A DNA stretch of 64,000 bases from Lepraria neglecta (taxonomy: Eukaryota; Ascomycota; Lecanoromycetes; Lecanorales; Stereocaulaceae): positions 248,001-312,000 of the forward strand of contig CM065647.1 in NCBI GenBank assembly GCA_033220425.1, written 5' to 3'. Under the pieces are notes generated by a model that saw nothing but the letters and a program-made list of their open reading frames with translations, had not been told where the DNA came from and ran no database searches. The translations under genes were made by a program, and so were the position numbers. Position 1 is the stretch's first letter. Every line of letters begins with the position of its first letter. Below are positions 20,631-30,791 of this stretch, piece after piece.

Positions 20631-21734
20631 CTACTTCATACCATTTATCATATCCCCCTTTCCAACATCGACCTCCTCCGTTTCTACTTGCTTGACACGC
20701 GCCAATGCTTTCTCTGCCTCCGCAGCACAAACCTGCATTGACACTCCAACAGCACCTAGTATACCCTGACTAACAGCAACAGTAACTTGCTTCAACGAAG
20801 TCCCGGCATCTCCAACAACAAAGCAACCCTTCACATTTGTCTCGCCAAAAGGCTCACTCCGTTTAACAAAGCTCCCCAGAGCGTCCTTGGAAATTTCCAC
20901 TTCCAGCCCATCGACTAGCATTCGCTCTCCCACCGCTTCTGTCGGTGGCTTATCTTGGAGAAACCCCATCCGTCGGACGGTTCCATCGTCAAGCCGAACA
21001 TCCACACCAATCTGTCCATCAGGAAGCCGGTCGAGCTTGACAATTTTTCTCTCTTCGAACACGCATCCGGCTAGCTCTGCTGCCTTTGCAGCTTCCCGCA
21101 ATGCTGGATCATTGCCAAGCGGACCATTCGTGAAGATTGTGACGTTGGGCTTCTCGCCACTCAAATGGCAGACCAGCATCACATGACCGAGATGCGCCGC
21201 TGATGGAAACCCTATCAATCCGATGGGTAAATGCGAGCGCTCACGGCCATCGCAGAAGAGGCATTGGTAGCTAGAATTCATGTTAGAATATGAAAAGAAA
21301 ACGGAACCACAGGAGCAGAAAAAGTACATATTATCAGGCCAATTCTCCACATAACCTTCAATACCGGGGAAAACATCCTTACTTCCCATGGCCAACACGA
21401 TCTTTCTCCCCTTAAACACCTTGCCAGCTCTCAACTGGACCTCAAATCCCTGCGCACCTTCCAAGTTGATCTTCCCGACCCTTACAGCTTCACCATCTGC
21501 AAACTGAATGCCGGCTCCATACTTCTCAATCTGTTCTCTTGCGATCCTCCTATAGCTCTCAGGATGCGCACCATCGTATCCTAGGACGCCGTGCATGGCT
21601 TCGATGCCTTGATTGCGGAAGGCGGAATTTGAGAGAACGAGCGCGGTGCGTTTCACGCGGGCGAGGCCCAGAGCTGCGGACAGGCCTGCAGGGCCGGCGC
21701 CGAGGATGAGGGCATCGTATACCTGCTTTGACAT
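20631..21734 (-). CDS. Thioredoxin-reductase-like FAD/NAD(P)-dependent oxidoreductase
   Basis: Exons complement(21328..21734) and complement(20631..21270) give 348 aa; the 57-bp intron splits an Ile codon so that PDNI joins YQCLFCDG. The FAD-binding GxGxxG is GAGPAG at 12-17, the redox-active CxxC is C139-L-F-C142, and the C-terminal FAD motif is GCFVVGDAGT. Size and motif order match low-molecular-weight thioredoxin reductases and the related fungal dithiol oxidases (GliT/HlmI type). The latter resemble it in lacking a clear thioredoxin-docking context, but the two groups cannot be separated by eye. Probably cytosolic. Start chosen at the ATG directly before the Rossmann motif; the longer open frame upstream is leader. 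No toxin cluster is nearby, so a general redox or detoxifying role is the simplest inference. Confidence 0.87.
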   Translation of the reverse strand: MSKQVYDALILGAGPAGLSAALGLARVKRTALVLSNSAFRNQGIEAMHGVLGYDGAHPESYRRIAREQIEKYGAGIQFADGEAVRVGKINLEGAQGFEVQLRAGKVFKGRKIVLAMGSKDVFPGIEGYVENWPDNMYFFCSCGSVFFSYSNMNSSYQCLFCDGRERSHLPIGLIGFPSAAHLGHVMLVCHLSGEKPNVTIFTNGPLGNDPALREAAKAAELAGCVFEERKIVKLDRLPDGQIGVDVRLDDGTVRRMGFLQDKPPTEAVGERMLVDGLEVEISKDALGSFVKRSEPFGETNVKGCFVVGDAGTSLKQVTVAVSQGILGAVGVSMQVCAAEAEKALARVKQVETEEVDVGKGDMINGMK

Positions 21735-22305
21735 GGCAATAGATGGCTGAGATTCTGATGATTGATGGCTGATTGGTGCGAAAAACAGACCGTGGCCTTG
21801 TGATTGGTTGGTAGATTCAAGGGTGTTCTTGAATATTGAAGAAGCGAAATTCTTCTTTCTGTGCCCGAAAGTAGTGAATGATGCTGGTACCTCGGGAATC
21901 AGACCTCCTATTATATACAGGCCATCGGAATATTCGCGCGTCGATATTACACCATTTTCCGAAAAGTGTCCGCTGACATCAAAAGTCCGCGAAAAGTCAA
22001 CGACGGTACCCGAAAAGTCCCCTTCATACGATGAATCGTAAATGATGACATTTGATGACACTTGAGATGATTAGAAAGAAGTGCCATGCATTTCACCCCT
22101 TCCGTGCTTTTAATAGTCCCTTCAAGCCTACCATGACCCAAATATCCACCATAACGGATCTGGGCGCATTGAAAACCACCCTTCCACCCTTTAATGTCAT
22201 TAATGCCTTTATGCCCAGCTGTTAAATGCATTTGCGCCTGTACTGAGATGTCCAATCATGATGCCTTCCTTCAATACATCCACCGAACGCCAGTCCAAAA
22301 TCGCA
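21735..22305. other. Intergenic, promoter of the FAD oxidoreductase
   Basis: Both flanking genes are on the minus strand, so this holds the promoter of the oxidoreductase and the 3' end of the dienoyl-CoA isomerase gene. CAAAAGTC/GAAAAGTC-type short repeats are visible near 21955..22020. No gene. Confidence 0.4.
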
Positions 22306-23246
22306 TCAAAGCTTCGCAAATATCGGCTTCCTCTTCTGCATACCAGCCTTCGTAGCCTCCATCACATCATTTGTCTGCAGCGCAGCCGAATTCCAGACAC
22401 TGGTATACTTCAATCCATCCTCGACGCTTCGATTCCAGCTCCAATTTAGAATCTCCTTCGTACCTTGCACTGCAACAGGGCTTTTGGACACAACCAACTC
22501 TGCCCAACGTAGTGCTTCTTGGATCACCTCGTCTTTCCCGCCGTGACTGCCAACCCAACTCACGAACCCCACACTCTCTGCTTCTTCCGCTCCAAATTGA
22601 CGCGCACTCAGGCACACATCTTTTATCCAGCTTCCGTTCCCCACCACTTTCGGCAGCCGACTTAATGTTCCGATATCAGCAGCAAGGCCAATATCCACCT
22701 CCTTGACTGCGAATCTGGTGTCCTTTGCACATATTCTCACATCCGCACATACGGATATATCAATTCCCAACCCCAAGCACCATCCATGTAGCACTGCAAT
22801 TACAGGCTTCTCGCATTTCTCTATTGACGTGATAGCATTTTGGAACTCATCAACATGACGCCGCATCTGTTGTGCTGTTCTCGCGGGGTCGAATTGTGGA
22901 GACTGAGAACTCGGATTGAGGATGGAATGCTCTGAGAAAGACTGAACGTCGAGGCCAGTAGTGAATGCTTTGGGTCCAGCGCCTGAGAGGATTATGGCGC
23001 GGGTGGAGGGGGAGGTGGAGAGGTAGGAGAAGAGCCGGGGGAGCTCGCGCCATACTCTATTGAATCAAGATCTGTTAGCTAGAGAATCTGAGGTGAATAT
23101 GAGAAGATTGGGGGAGTGAGTGAGGGGTACGCTTCTGTAAAGGCATTCAGCTTTTGTGGGCGATTGATCTCAACGTGAGCGACAAATGGGAGAGGGTAGG
23201 TGAGGTTGAAGTATTGACATGCGGGAGGACTATCTTCTCCCGCCAT
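22306..23246 (-). CDS. Peroxisomal delta(3,5)-delta(2,4)-dienoyl-CoA isomerase (ECH1-type)
   Basis: Exons complement(23131..23246) and complement(22306..23056) give 288 aa of the enoyl-CoA hydratase/isomerase (crotonase) fold. CoA-pocket motifs include NRPQKLNAF, GAGPKAFTTGLDVQSF and HGWCLGLGIDISVCADVR. The stretch KEVDIGLAADIGTLSRLPKV, with two acidic residues, is typical of ECH1 rather than plain hydratases. The protein ends in AKL, a PTS1 peroxisomal import tripeptide. ECH1 rearranges 3,5-dienoyl-CoA to 2,4-dienoyl-CoA during beta-oxidation of odd-position unsaturated fatty acids. The start (MAGEDSPPACQYF) is the first ATG of the upstream exon. Confidence 0.9.
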
Positions 23247-23711
23247 GTTGACAGAGAGGTGAGTTTAGTCAGGGGATAAAGCAGTGGCCAGAGCGACGTG
23301 AGGGTGAAGGACTGGTTGTTGAAAATACTGGAAGGAGCAGGACAAACAGCAGAGATCAATAATAAAGCTCTTGTGCTCTATTACTCAAGTTGAATAGCCT
23401 CGGCTCCCCAGATTAACTAGCTCCGATGCCAACGCCCCTTAGAATAAGCTTGGCACTGCTTTTAGTTCAAACGCTAAGATAAGGTAAACACTCGCGCCGC
23501 TTGCATCACGCTTCGAGCACGGGCCAAAAGCAGGTTTACATCCCAGACAATTCACTCAATATCTTGCTTTCGTGCCTAAACATCCCATCGCCTTAACACT
23601 CCCATATCCTCTTGATTCCACAAACTCAATTGATCCTCCATATCCTCCAAAAAAGTCCACAAAAACCCCCAATCATCCCCGCAATCATCAAATCCCACGC
23701 ACATAGCCAAT
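23247..23711. promoter_or_regulatory. Divergent promoter region
   Basis: 465 bp between the start of the ECH1-type gene and the start of the small membrane protein at 23712. It presumably holds both promoters; a C+A-rich tract precedes the right-hand start. Confidence 0.45.
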
Positions 23712-24146
23712 ATGGCGTCCGATAGCTCTTCCTCCGGCATGCCCGGCTGGCTCATTGCCTTGATCGTCCTTACCACCATCGGCGCTGCCATTGTCGGTGC
23801 TTACATGTCTCCTGTGGGCGAGGATGTCACCAAGTGGGTAATGGAGAAGTTCTTCAAGGCTGAGGCCAAGGCGGAGGAGAAGGCGTTGGAGAAGGCGGGT
23901 GAGACGCAGGCGGAGGGGTTCTTGTAAGTCGAAGCAACCTGTTCCGGTCCTCTCCTGGACATGCTATTCTTGGCGAGGAGATCGTGGCTAATAAGTGTCT
24001 TGTGTTTTAGAAAGGACCGACTCAAGAAGAATCCCGTCGTCTCGAACGATGAGCTCAACCAGATTTCCGGCGGGCTGGGTGACGAAGCTGCAAAAGAATT
24101 CGGCAAGGAAGGGCTTGGAAAGGGAATTAGTAATGCTTTCGATTAG
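23712..24146 (+). CDS. Small single-pass membrane protein (hypothetical)
   Basis: Exons 23712..23923 and 24011..24146 give 115 aa. One transmembrane segment lies at about residues 12-32 (GWLIALIVLTTIGAAIVGAY). It is followed by a charged, Ala/Glu/Lys-rich helix (KAEAKAEEKALEKAGE) that could form a coiled coil, and a polar tail (NPVVSNDELNQISGGLGDEA). No signal peptide cleavage site is obvious, so it is likely a membrane-anchored protein of the secretory pathway or mitochondria. I do not recognise a family; conservation is inferred from clean splicing and codon regularity. Confidence 0.7.
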
Positions 24147-24735
24147 AAGACAGACAATATGCCCTCCACTCCTGGGCTGAGGTCTTCAGGCGGCCTCCGA
24201 GCGTTGAGGCAATGGCAATCAAATGTAAATAACGGCATCATTGGAAAATAGGAACGGTGAAACTGGCTTGGAAATGGTCTCTTTTGTAAAGGCATCGTTG
24301 AAGATCAAACATCATTTGGTAGAGTGAATGGGCACGTGATGAAATGTAATTTAGGGATGACTCTTGTATTGTGCTCGTCGAGCCTTCGCATCGACTAACT
24401 GATGAGATGCTTCCTAATCTTACCGTTATCTGTTGATGCCTTGACGCTGAGATATTTCTGATACAACCCTTCGAGTCCAGCGACGTTGGACCCCTGGCGC
24501 TAATGCGAAGAGAAAAAATATGGTTGATGCAATTCCCGATGCTCCTTGTAGATGCTCCGCCCCTGAACTTGGATGTAGAATAGCCCAGATTTTCGTAAAG
24601 GCGATGTTGTTCTCCGATGATAGCCTTATGCCACCTTCATAGTGGACCTCCTTTATAATTTGTTGAACTTTTAGTAGCATATTGTATACTACCACTCTCA
24701 TGGCTGGGAACACGTTCTCTGGTGACAGATATGGT
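24147..24735. other. Convergent intergenic region
   Basis: Lies between the 3' ends of two convergent genes. Only overlapping shadow ORFs are present; no gene, RNA or repeat seen. Confidence 0.5.
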
Positions 24736-25434
24736 CTACCTCCCTGATGGACCTGCCTCATATTCAGGAGGTTTTCCCTCGTGTCTTGACACATCATGCA
24801 ATTCGACTCCTTCTCTCCCATCATGATGCACAGGATCTGGCTCCTTCAAATACGGCGGCGGTGCCTCTCCCCTCTCATCCAACCCCTCCTCCGCCCTCGA
24901 ATCTGCCTCCGCCCCCATCATCCTCCACCTTCCTACTGCTCTTCTCCTTCGTCCTGGCCAGGTCTCCACATCTCTTGCCAGAGCACTCTGCTGATGGTTC
25001 CTGAGTCTCGCTATTCTGTTTTTCCTCCTTCGAGCAATGGACCAATATGCCAGGAAGATAATGACGATGAAGACGGCGATGAGGAGGAAGTAGTAGTTTA
25101 GGATGCCCTTGTCTCGAGTACCGTCATTGTTGGTCTGGGCGTTGTAGTTGGCGTTGTCGGTGGCGGAGGGGACGGCCGGGTCTGAGGTTGCTGTTAAGAA
25201 GGTGTCACCGTTGGTGGGGTTTGCAGGGAGTGGGGTGTTGTCAGTTGGCGATGGAAAGGGTGTGGATGATGTGGATGCTGCAAGGGCCGGTGGGTGTTGT
25301 AATTGGGCGAGTGTGTGCGAAGGTTGGTTAGCGAGTAGTATGAGGATCAGCGAGGAGAACGTCGTAGGGTAACAGGAGGGTCGTAGAAGCTGGGGCCTGT
25401 TGCTGGGCATGGTATCGATGAAGATGTTGGACAA
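24736..25434 (-). CDS. Single-pass type I membrane protein with cytoplasmic PY motifs (hypothetical)
   Basis: Single exon, 232 aa (224 aa if translation starts at the second ATG, 25410). An N-terminal hydrophobic segment (FSSLILILLA) looks like a signal peptide. A Ser/Thr/Pro-rich lumenal part of about 70 residues follows, then one transmembrane helix (NYYFLLIAVFIVIIFLAYW), then a strongly basic RRRKNR stop-transfer. The acidic cytoplasmic tail carries two PY-like motifs, PPPYLKEP and PPEYEAG near the C-terminus, which can bind WW-domain ubiquitin ligases of the Rsp5 type. This layout resembles fungal plasma-membrane or endosomal adaptors and wall sensors, but the exact role is unknown. Confidence 0.8.
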   Translation of the reverse strand: MSNIFIDTMPSNRPQLLRPSCYPTTFSSLILILLANQPSHTLAQLQHPPALAASTSSTPFPSPTDNTPLPANPTNGDTFLTATSDPAVPSATDNANYNAQTNNDGTRDKGILNYYFLLIAVFIVIIFLAYWSIARRRKNRIARLRNHQQSALARDVETWPGRRRRAVGRWRMMGAEADSRAEEGLDERGEAPPPYLKEPDPVHHDGREGVELHDVSRHEGKPPEYEAGPSGR

Positions 25435-25729
25435 AAGTAACTCAAGAGTCCAGGAGTGTGTCTGTGAAAGAGTGTTTGATGGGTCGAGTAGCGGTCATGG
25501 AGATGATATTCAGGCAATGATGAAAGACAGAGTAGACCAACACAAGGTCTCTCCACCGTGAACCTTGTTTGGTGGGATTCACCATGTTTGACCAAGGGGC
25601 TTTGAAGAAACCGGATGTGATCGGCTTCTTCATGGGCACAACTTTATGCCAAGCTTACTAAGAATGAGGCAGGTATCACGCGACAAATCAAACACCAACA
25701 CTCTTTGATATCCTCCAGTCTACTTCAAC

Positions 25730-26050
25730 ATGCCCAAAGCCGTCAAAGGTATTTCCTCCCTACTCCCCTCTCAGAATGAATGGCTAAAGTTGTTCCAGGT
25801 GTGCTCGTGGAATGCGACCCCTCCATCAAAGCCATTATCCTCAAAATCGACCAAGACAAGCACGACTACATTGTCGAGGATCTAGATGATCAGACATTGG
25901 TTATCAAGGAGAGCCAGCTGAACCGACTAAAGGCCCGGCTTGAGGAGGTATGAAGGGACTCATAGCGACTCGCAGTCAGGACTGTGCTGACGAGGCGTGA
26001 AGGAGCTGGCCAATACGCAGCAGATGCCGGAGGATAGTGGATCGGACTGA
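25730..26050 (+). CDS. TFB5: TFIIH subunit Tfb5 (TTDA/GTF2H5 orthologue)
   Basis: Three exons, 25730..25748, 25799..25947 and 26003..26050, give 71 aa. The sequence reads MPKAVKGVLVECDPSIKAII, then LKIDQDKHDYIVEDLDDQTL, then VIKESQLNRLKARLEEELAN, matching the small conserved Tfb5 almost throughout, with an acidic C-terminus. Tfb5 binds Tfb2 (p52) in the core of TFIIH and stimulates the XPB ATPase during nucleotide excision repair and transcription. The first exon is only 19 nt, which explains why no simple ORF shows it. It shares a 295-bp divergent promoter region with the PY-motif membrane protein. Confidence 0.93.
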
Positions 26051-26887
26051 GAATCGTGGCCAGACTACGATACGCAAATGATTTGGCTACAGATGGTCAA
26101 AGAGTCAGGGGAATCTGAACAGGAAATTTGTGAGCTTTCCCTCACGCTGAAGAGATGAAAAGAATGAACGGCGGCATCGGATGACGGGGTAGCAGCTTAC
26201 AGGCGTCATGAAGCTCAAAAGCAATATGACTGGAAGCTTTGGGTCTCACGCAAATCAGGAGGTCGGAATGCCCGTTGACATGAGCTATGCCATACAGGCC
26301 TTGGGGTATACAGAAGCCGAGCTCAAACTCCCGTGTGGGAATGTCGCCTTTCTACATCAATAGCATGCCAAAGATGGTTCGCGGTCTGTTGTTGTTAGAT
26401 TATTGTGTGCCTAGACTATCTGGACCAGCGCTTTTGCTCTTAGATCCAACTGTTTTCTAGCCTTCAGCAATTGAAGGTTTCTATTACTGAACCCATTGCT
26501 GACTGCTTCCTCCACACCCCAAATCGAGCTCGTACATCTGCTCTGGGCTTCCGCAATGCGGAGGCCAAAGTGTCTGCGAAATTCTCGATAAGTAGGCTTG
26601 ACAGTGGATGACTGGGCTTGGGTAATTTTGATCTCGGCCACCAGGATGCTTGCCAGCTTTCGAAGGATGCAAAATCGGACCATGGCCTTCCTCTACTCGG
26701 AAACTGCCCTAGGGCTGCTATTCCTCTTAAATAGAATATCGAGGTTTCCAAATGTGGCTTGATGGTCTTTCAAGGGCCATTTATTCAATTGACATCTCCC
26801 TGGTTTTGGTCCAGACAATGACTGGTGTGTTAATATGCTGTTCGTCAAGGTCCCATCTTCCTGTACATATACACATATTTCTTTAGA
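26051..26887. other. Convergent intergenic region
   Basis: Lies between the 3' ends of Tfb5 and the AlkB fusion gene. Three overlapping minus-strand ORFs (26411..26751) occupy all frames and have no recognisable content; I take them as chance. Confidence 0.5.
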
Positions 26888-29723
26888 TCACAGCTCATTC
26901 TCAAGCGTGGTTTTGGTGCATTCTCTTCCAAGCACTCGTCGATGGTAGCCCACCAAATTTGGATACCTCCCTTCTTCCAACTCCTCAAACTTTGCGATGA
27001 TATGACTCAGCACAGGCCAGAACGCGCAATCAATGATCGTCCAAGACCCTCCTGCTATAAATTCACCCTCTTCAGCGCGCTTCTCCCATATCTTGAGCTT
27101 GTTGTGAAAGTCCTCGATCAGTGTCTCGTTGGGTGTCACAGGCCTTTCCAACCTGAAACGATGGGTGGGAGGTGAATCACGTCCATGATGCTGCGAATCT
27201 CGTATTTCTCGCCATGAGAAGAGCAGCTCGTTCGACTGAGCGATCTGGCTGACATATGTGGGACGAGCAGGCTGTGGCGATGATGCCTCTTCGGGTGCGG
27301 GAAAGGGATAATGCTTCTCGAGGTAGAACATGATGGCCAGATCGCCTTCGGTTTCTGACGCATCTTCGTCGACATCCTGGAAAATAGGTTTATCACTGTT
27401 TGAGAGGCCATGCATCCAAGTGTGAAATCTGGTTCTGAACTCGTCAGGTTCAGGTACTGGGGATCTCTCTCTTTTCGTCGTTGTACAGGGTATGGTCTTC
27501 TCACACAGAGCCAGCTGAACGCGGAGGTTGGCGACTGAATCGTTGCAAAGCGTGAGCTTCGCTTGCTCGTTGATGAGGTTGACGACGTCGAAACCAGACC
27601 CGTACTCGGCATCCCAATCAAAGTTCGAATCGTGATTCTCTTTGCCAAATGCGTTTATCATAGCTTCCATTTGGGCACTATCTCTCGTTGAGATTTTGCT
27701 AGCTTTTCCCTTGGTCTTTTGCTGAGCTCCGGATCCCCAGATAGTCTTCTTGTTCTTATTCATGAATGTCCCGATCTGTCTAAAGGTAATCGAAATCCTC
27801 TCGCCTCCAAAAGCTTTCTCTTCGTCTGTCTTTTCCTGACCGGGCCTTTTGTCAGCCCGGACGCCATGCAGCCATTCCCGATTAGACTGAGGTCCCAATA
27901 CAAAAACAGAGTTATGAGGCAACCTGATGCGTTGTGATTGCCTGATGTTGGGACTATCGGTACCGTGTGGAGTCCTGGACTTCTTGATCCGCAAGGTCAT
28001 AGTTCGTTGGGCGCCAATACTGACATTGACTATACTAGAGCCTCGAACAATGTCCAATGTCTAATGTCATTAGCCACTGGCAGAAAAAACTAGAATTCCA
28101 AAGTAGACAAACCTTGTCAGCGTGCTCAGAGATATTGTCAACCCCATCACGATACAATTGGATAAGGGCATGATTGAACGGCTGTGACAAAAGCGCCTCA
28201 ATCTCCTTCCGAATTTGTTGAATTGTTTCCGAGAAGGACAATAACGGTGGCGACTCGTCTGCAGGATGGCGATAGAGAGGTATGTCACCGCCCTCTCCAG
28301 CTTCTCCTTGCACAGCGACAAGCCTCGGCACTTGCCCGCCTCGATGAGACATGATTTGCCAGTCCACTTCATCCTTCAACTTATCGAATGCTGAAGTGAT
28401 GACGGGAGAGCTAAGTGCGTTGTGGATGATTTGTGAATCACCGGATCCAATGCTATCACTTGGGCCTAATGTGTGCGACCTGGACGTCGTCCAGGAGTTT
28501 CGATTCCTAGGAGCAGATAGGCTTGGGCTGGGATTTGGCCTCATCTCGTCTCGTATATGCGACTCTTTAATATTTTGGACGCGCTGAGTATCTGTAGGTG
28601 TCAAAGGTGCTTGCTGACCAATGTTATTGATAGCTTTCGTGAGAGGGTTTGAGCACATACCTACTCTTAACGCGCTAATGTTTTTTCCAGGCCCTGATTC
28701 TACTCCAGCCATCACTGAGCTGGCGCTAGCGGTCTTGTTATCGGCATTCAAACTGAGTTCGTCGAGAGTGATGCCAGGCACTTCGGCATCTGGCACCGGC
28801 CGACCCCCAGACTCTTCAATGATCTCTTCACTATCGATTCCATTTACGCCCATAATATTTGCCATCTGATGCATGGCTTCCTCGTGTTTCTCTTCGCTTC
28901 GATAGCCAAGGCAATCTTCCACAACAGTCACCTGCAATCCGTGTTGTACTGCATCTGCTGCTGTGGAGTAAACGCCCACATTAGTCAAGCAACCACAAAG
29001 ATAGACTTCGGTGACGAGCTTTGCTCTCAGAGCCATGAGTAGTGATGTCTGGTCGAAAGCGGAGTAGTGATGTTTCGTCACAATCAAATCCCTCGTCTCA
29101 TCTACCACATCACGTAGCTCGTCGCAGATGTCGGCCCCTTTGGTACCTGCGATATAAAATCGCGCTTGTTGGCCTTTCCTAGGTTTGCTCAAATGCCTTT
29201 CGAGGACGTTATCTTTGTCATTGAATACTTGTAAATCAGCCGACCGCTTCTCCGCCCTAGTCTCCGCAGAAGCACGAGTCATGATTCCTTTGGTGCGACT
29301 CGATGGGTAGAACATGGGATAGTCTTTACCTGGCCCAGCAGTAGGATCTATAGGGTCGAGTTTCTTCCTTGTCGCAGCCTCCTCCTCGTTCAACGTGTCG
29401 TCTTGCATGTGCTGCTCCTCTTTTTCCCTTTCTTGGCGGCTTTTCTCCGCCAACTTTGCGGCCTCTTCTTCCACACGAGCAGCGTCAGGAGATTGTTCAG
29501 CGGCTAGAACTCCCATGTGCGTACACACCCAGACGATGTCTCCATGTTGGCGGAAGTAGGGGATCATCTCTCTCAGGCGAGGAACAAAGTCCCGATTTTT
29601 GGTGATGTAGAGATCATCCTTGACATAGAGAGAGTCGTTTTGTAAATTGATAATGATCAACGCCTTCCTTGTCTCAAAAAGCGGAAGGTCCAAGCCAGGA
29701 ATCTGGCTAAGTGCAGCAAACAT
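26888..29723 (-). CDS. Fusion protein: isochorismatase-like domain, AlkB-like 2OG-Fe(II) dioxygenase, GST-like C-terminus
   Basis: Exons complement(28113..29723) and complement(26888..28060) give 927 aa. Residues 20 to about 290 are isochorismatase-like: the Asp motif IIINLQNDS and Lys motif VTKHHYSAF are present. The loop that should hold the nucleophile reads CGCLTNVGVYSTA, with Gly where Cys is expected, so this domain is probably not a normal hydrolase. From about 470 to 650 is an AlkB-like fold: LYRDGVDNISEHADKTLDI (HxD iron ligands), WLHGV (second His) and GERISITFRQIGTF (2-oxoglutarate Arg). The last 180 residues resemble a GST C-terminal helical domain (FIAGGSWTIIDCAFWPVLSH). AlkB enzymes oxidatively demethylate nucleic acids or proteins; the substrate here is unknown. 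The intron lies exactly in the iron-ligand segment. Confidence 0.87.
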
Positions 29724-30791
29724 GTTGAAGTGCTGCCGTAATGGTGTGCGAAAAGCCTAAGTCGTATCCACAGGAAAGAGGCCGAGAGGACACGACTACA
29801 TAACTAAGTGGTGTGACTTCACATGTACAAGGCTGAAAGCGACGATCGTCGTAGTGATGTACAGCTCAATTGTCGCCACAGGTAGTCCAGATTGGTTTCA
29901 ATAGGTGGCGCATGAGTCACATCGCTGTCGTCTTCCTGGGTTGGACTTGGACTTGGACGTAGAACGTTCAAGAAGCACGGATGGAGTGAAGTCAACGTAA
30001 GCATCCGAATTCGCCGGACGCCTAGAACTATTATATACTGGGGAAGCGGTTTGGTATCTACGTACGATGGCCTAACGAGAATCAAGTATCAGTCATCATG
30101 TAACGTCTTATGGTTGTTTAGGCCCGAGCCCGCAATTTTTCGTGGCGGGGAGACCGAAAAACGAGAGTAAAAAACCAACATCTGCTTGCTCCTTCTAATT
30201 CAATTCTCAACGTCAACTGGCCAGCGGAAGGACTTGACAGCAGCTGCAATATGCAGGCTGGTGACGAGCTACATTAACGTAAAAGTAAATGCGGAAAGCC
30301 GCAGGAGATGGGCATCATGTGTTTGAATCCTGGCGGCTAAATAAGTGACACCTCATCGTGCTGCTACTCTTCTACAATCTCTACACTATCGACGCATCTT
30401 GGCAATCTATTTATTCATCTTAGGCGACATATCTCCCATTATTTACGCGAGTGTGTGTACTACTATTGACAGCCTTGTACCTCATTTTCTGTGCTACTCC
30501 CCGTCTTGGGAAGGCCCGACTCTTTCTCGGGCCATCTGTCCGTCTCTAGGCCTTGACCTCCTCCATGTTAGAAAAAAATCGGTTAGACAATATCAAGCGA
30601 GCTTTGATAATGCTCGACATTTTTAATCTATTTAGTATCCCGCTACGACTTCGTGGCTTCGCTTCGAATCTGGACACTCGAGGCGTGAAAGGACCGGCGG
30701 CAACTCGCCGCGACCCTGCCGCAATCGCAATCACCATGCGTGTGCATTGCATATGAAACCCTACGAATGATAGCTCCCTATTCATCATGCG
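29724..30791. other. Intergenic, 1.07 kb
   Basis: Holds the promoter of the AlkB fusion gene and the 3' flank of the SRAP gene. A sequence near 30320 (GTGTTTGAATCCTGGCGG) superficially resembles a tRNA T-arm but no cloverleaf forms around it. No gene. Confidence 0.5.

Noticed and set aside
26411-26751. Gene in the Tfb5/AlkB intergenic region
   Set aside because: Three overlapping frames open at once, none with recognisable residues; typical of chance.
30280-30345. Possible tRNA (T-arm-like GTTTGAATCC)
   Set aside because: No acceptor stem, D-arm or anticodon arm can be drawn around it.
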